A program made the translations under genes and the position numbers. This document shows, piece by piece, positions 14,305-14,344 of a DNA stretch of 14,344 nt. This stretch comes from CAZGMN01 sp964526905 (GTDB lineage: Bacteria; Acidobacteriota; Aminicenantia; Aminicenantales; Aminicenantaceae), in NCBI GenBank assembly GCA_964526905.1, contig CAZGMN010000064.1, positions 1-14,344 of the forward strand, given 5' to 3'. Each line of letters begins with the position of its first letter. Position 1 is the stretch's first letter. Under the pieces are notes generated by a model. It saw only the letters and a list, made by a program, of their open reading frames with translations. It was not told the origin of the DNA and searched no databases.

Positions 14305-14344
14305 TTAAGTTGAGGCCTCGATGGCCACAAGAAGTTCCTGATAA
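14305..14344 (-). CDS. Possible 3' tip of a leftward gene entering from the right edge
   Basis: Read leftward from the edge, the frame YQELLVAIEAST ends at TAA (14305-14307). The residue mix is protein-like, but 12 codons are too few to identify or prove a gene. If real, this gene would lie upstream of the glycosidase in the same orientation, with nearly 300 bases and a promoter between them. Confidence 0.18.
   Translation of the reverse strand, partial: YQELLVAIEAST

Noticed and set aside
1..14344. tRNA genes, CRISPR arrays, insertion sequences, attachment sites
   Set aside because: No cloverleaf-like sequence, regularly spaced repeat, transposase or integrase motif, or paired long terminal repeat could be seen; short RNAs could be missed by eye.

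Overview
The window reads as bacterial chromosome at moderate to low GC, interrupted by one clearly GC-rich gene. No rRNA, tRNA, CRISPR array, transposase or phage gene is visible. Gene content (a sigma-54-type promoter before a two-module FtsX/MacB-like permease, a PEGA lipoprotein, a GH106-type glycoside hydrolase) leads me to guess an Acidobacteriota- or Aminicenantes-like Gram-negative. That is inference; nothing in the window fixes the taxon.

Left part (about 1-4412): the 3' tip of a rightward gene appears to end at 46 with a strong hairpin terminator. A leftward housekeeping operon follows, transcribed yebC, ruvC, ruvA, ruvB, queA: a YebC/PmpR-family protein, the complete RuvABC Holliday-junction machinery, and the queuosine enzyme QueA. 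The first four genes are separated by 8, -4 and 4 nt. queA follows after a 136-nt gap, has no obvious ribosome binding site, and differs from the family at several usually conserved positions.

Middle part (about 4413-7740): divergent from yebC is a single Cu(I) P1B-type ATPase gene (copA-like) with two N-terminal metal-binding domains, a recognisable promoter and an operator-like inverted repeat. It converges on a small leftward PEGA-domain lipoprotein gene. Between the two lies a nested inverted repeat that looks like a bidirectional terminator. The lipoprotein gene has a perfect TTGACA -35 box and a 16-bp perfect palindrome over its -10 box.

Right-centre (about 7741-10532): a 790-aa ABC-type permease stands alone without an ATPase. 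Its upstream region carries a near-consensus sigma-54 (-24/-12) promoter preceded by two tandem TGTTC-N6-GRACA palindromes 21 bp apart, at the distance expected for an enhancer-binding protein. This is the most interesting regulatory structure in the window.

Right part (10533-14344): a leftward 1115-aa exported GH106/alpha-L-rhamnosidase-like enzyme is about 60% GC, against roughly 35-50% in its neighbours, so it is probably acquired (or, less likely, an assembly join). It has its own promoter with an inverted repeat between -35 and -10. The last 330 bases hold no convincing gene except perhaps the last dozen codons of a leftward gene entering from the right edge.
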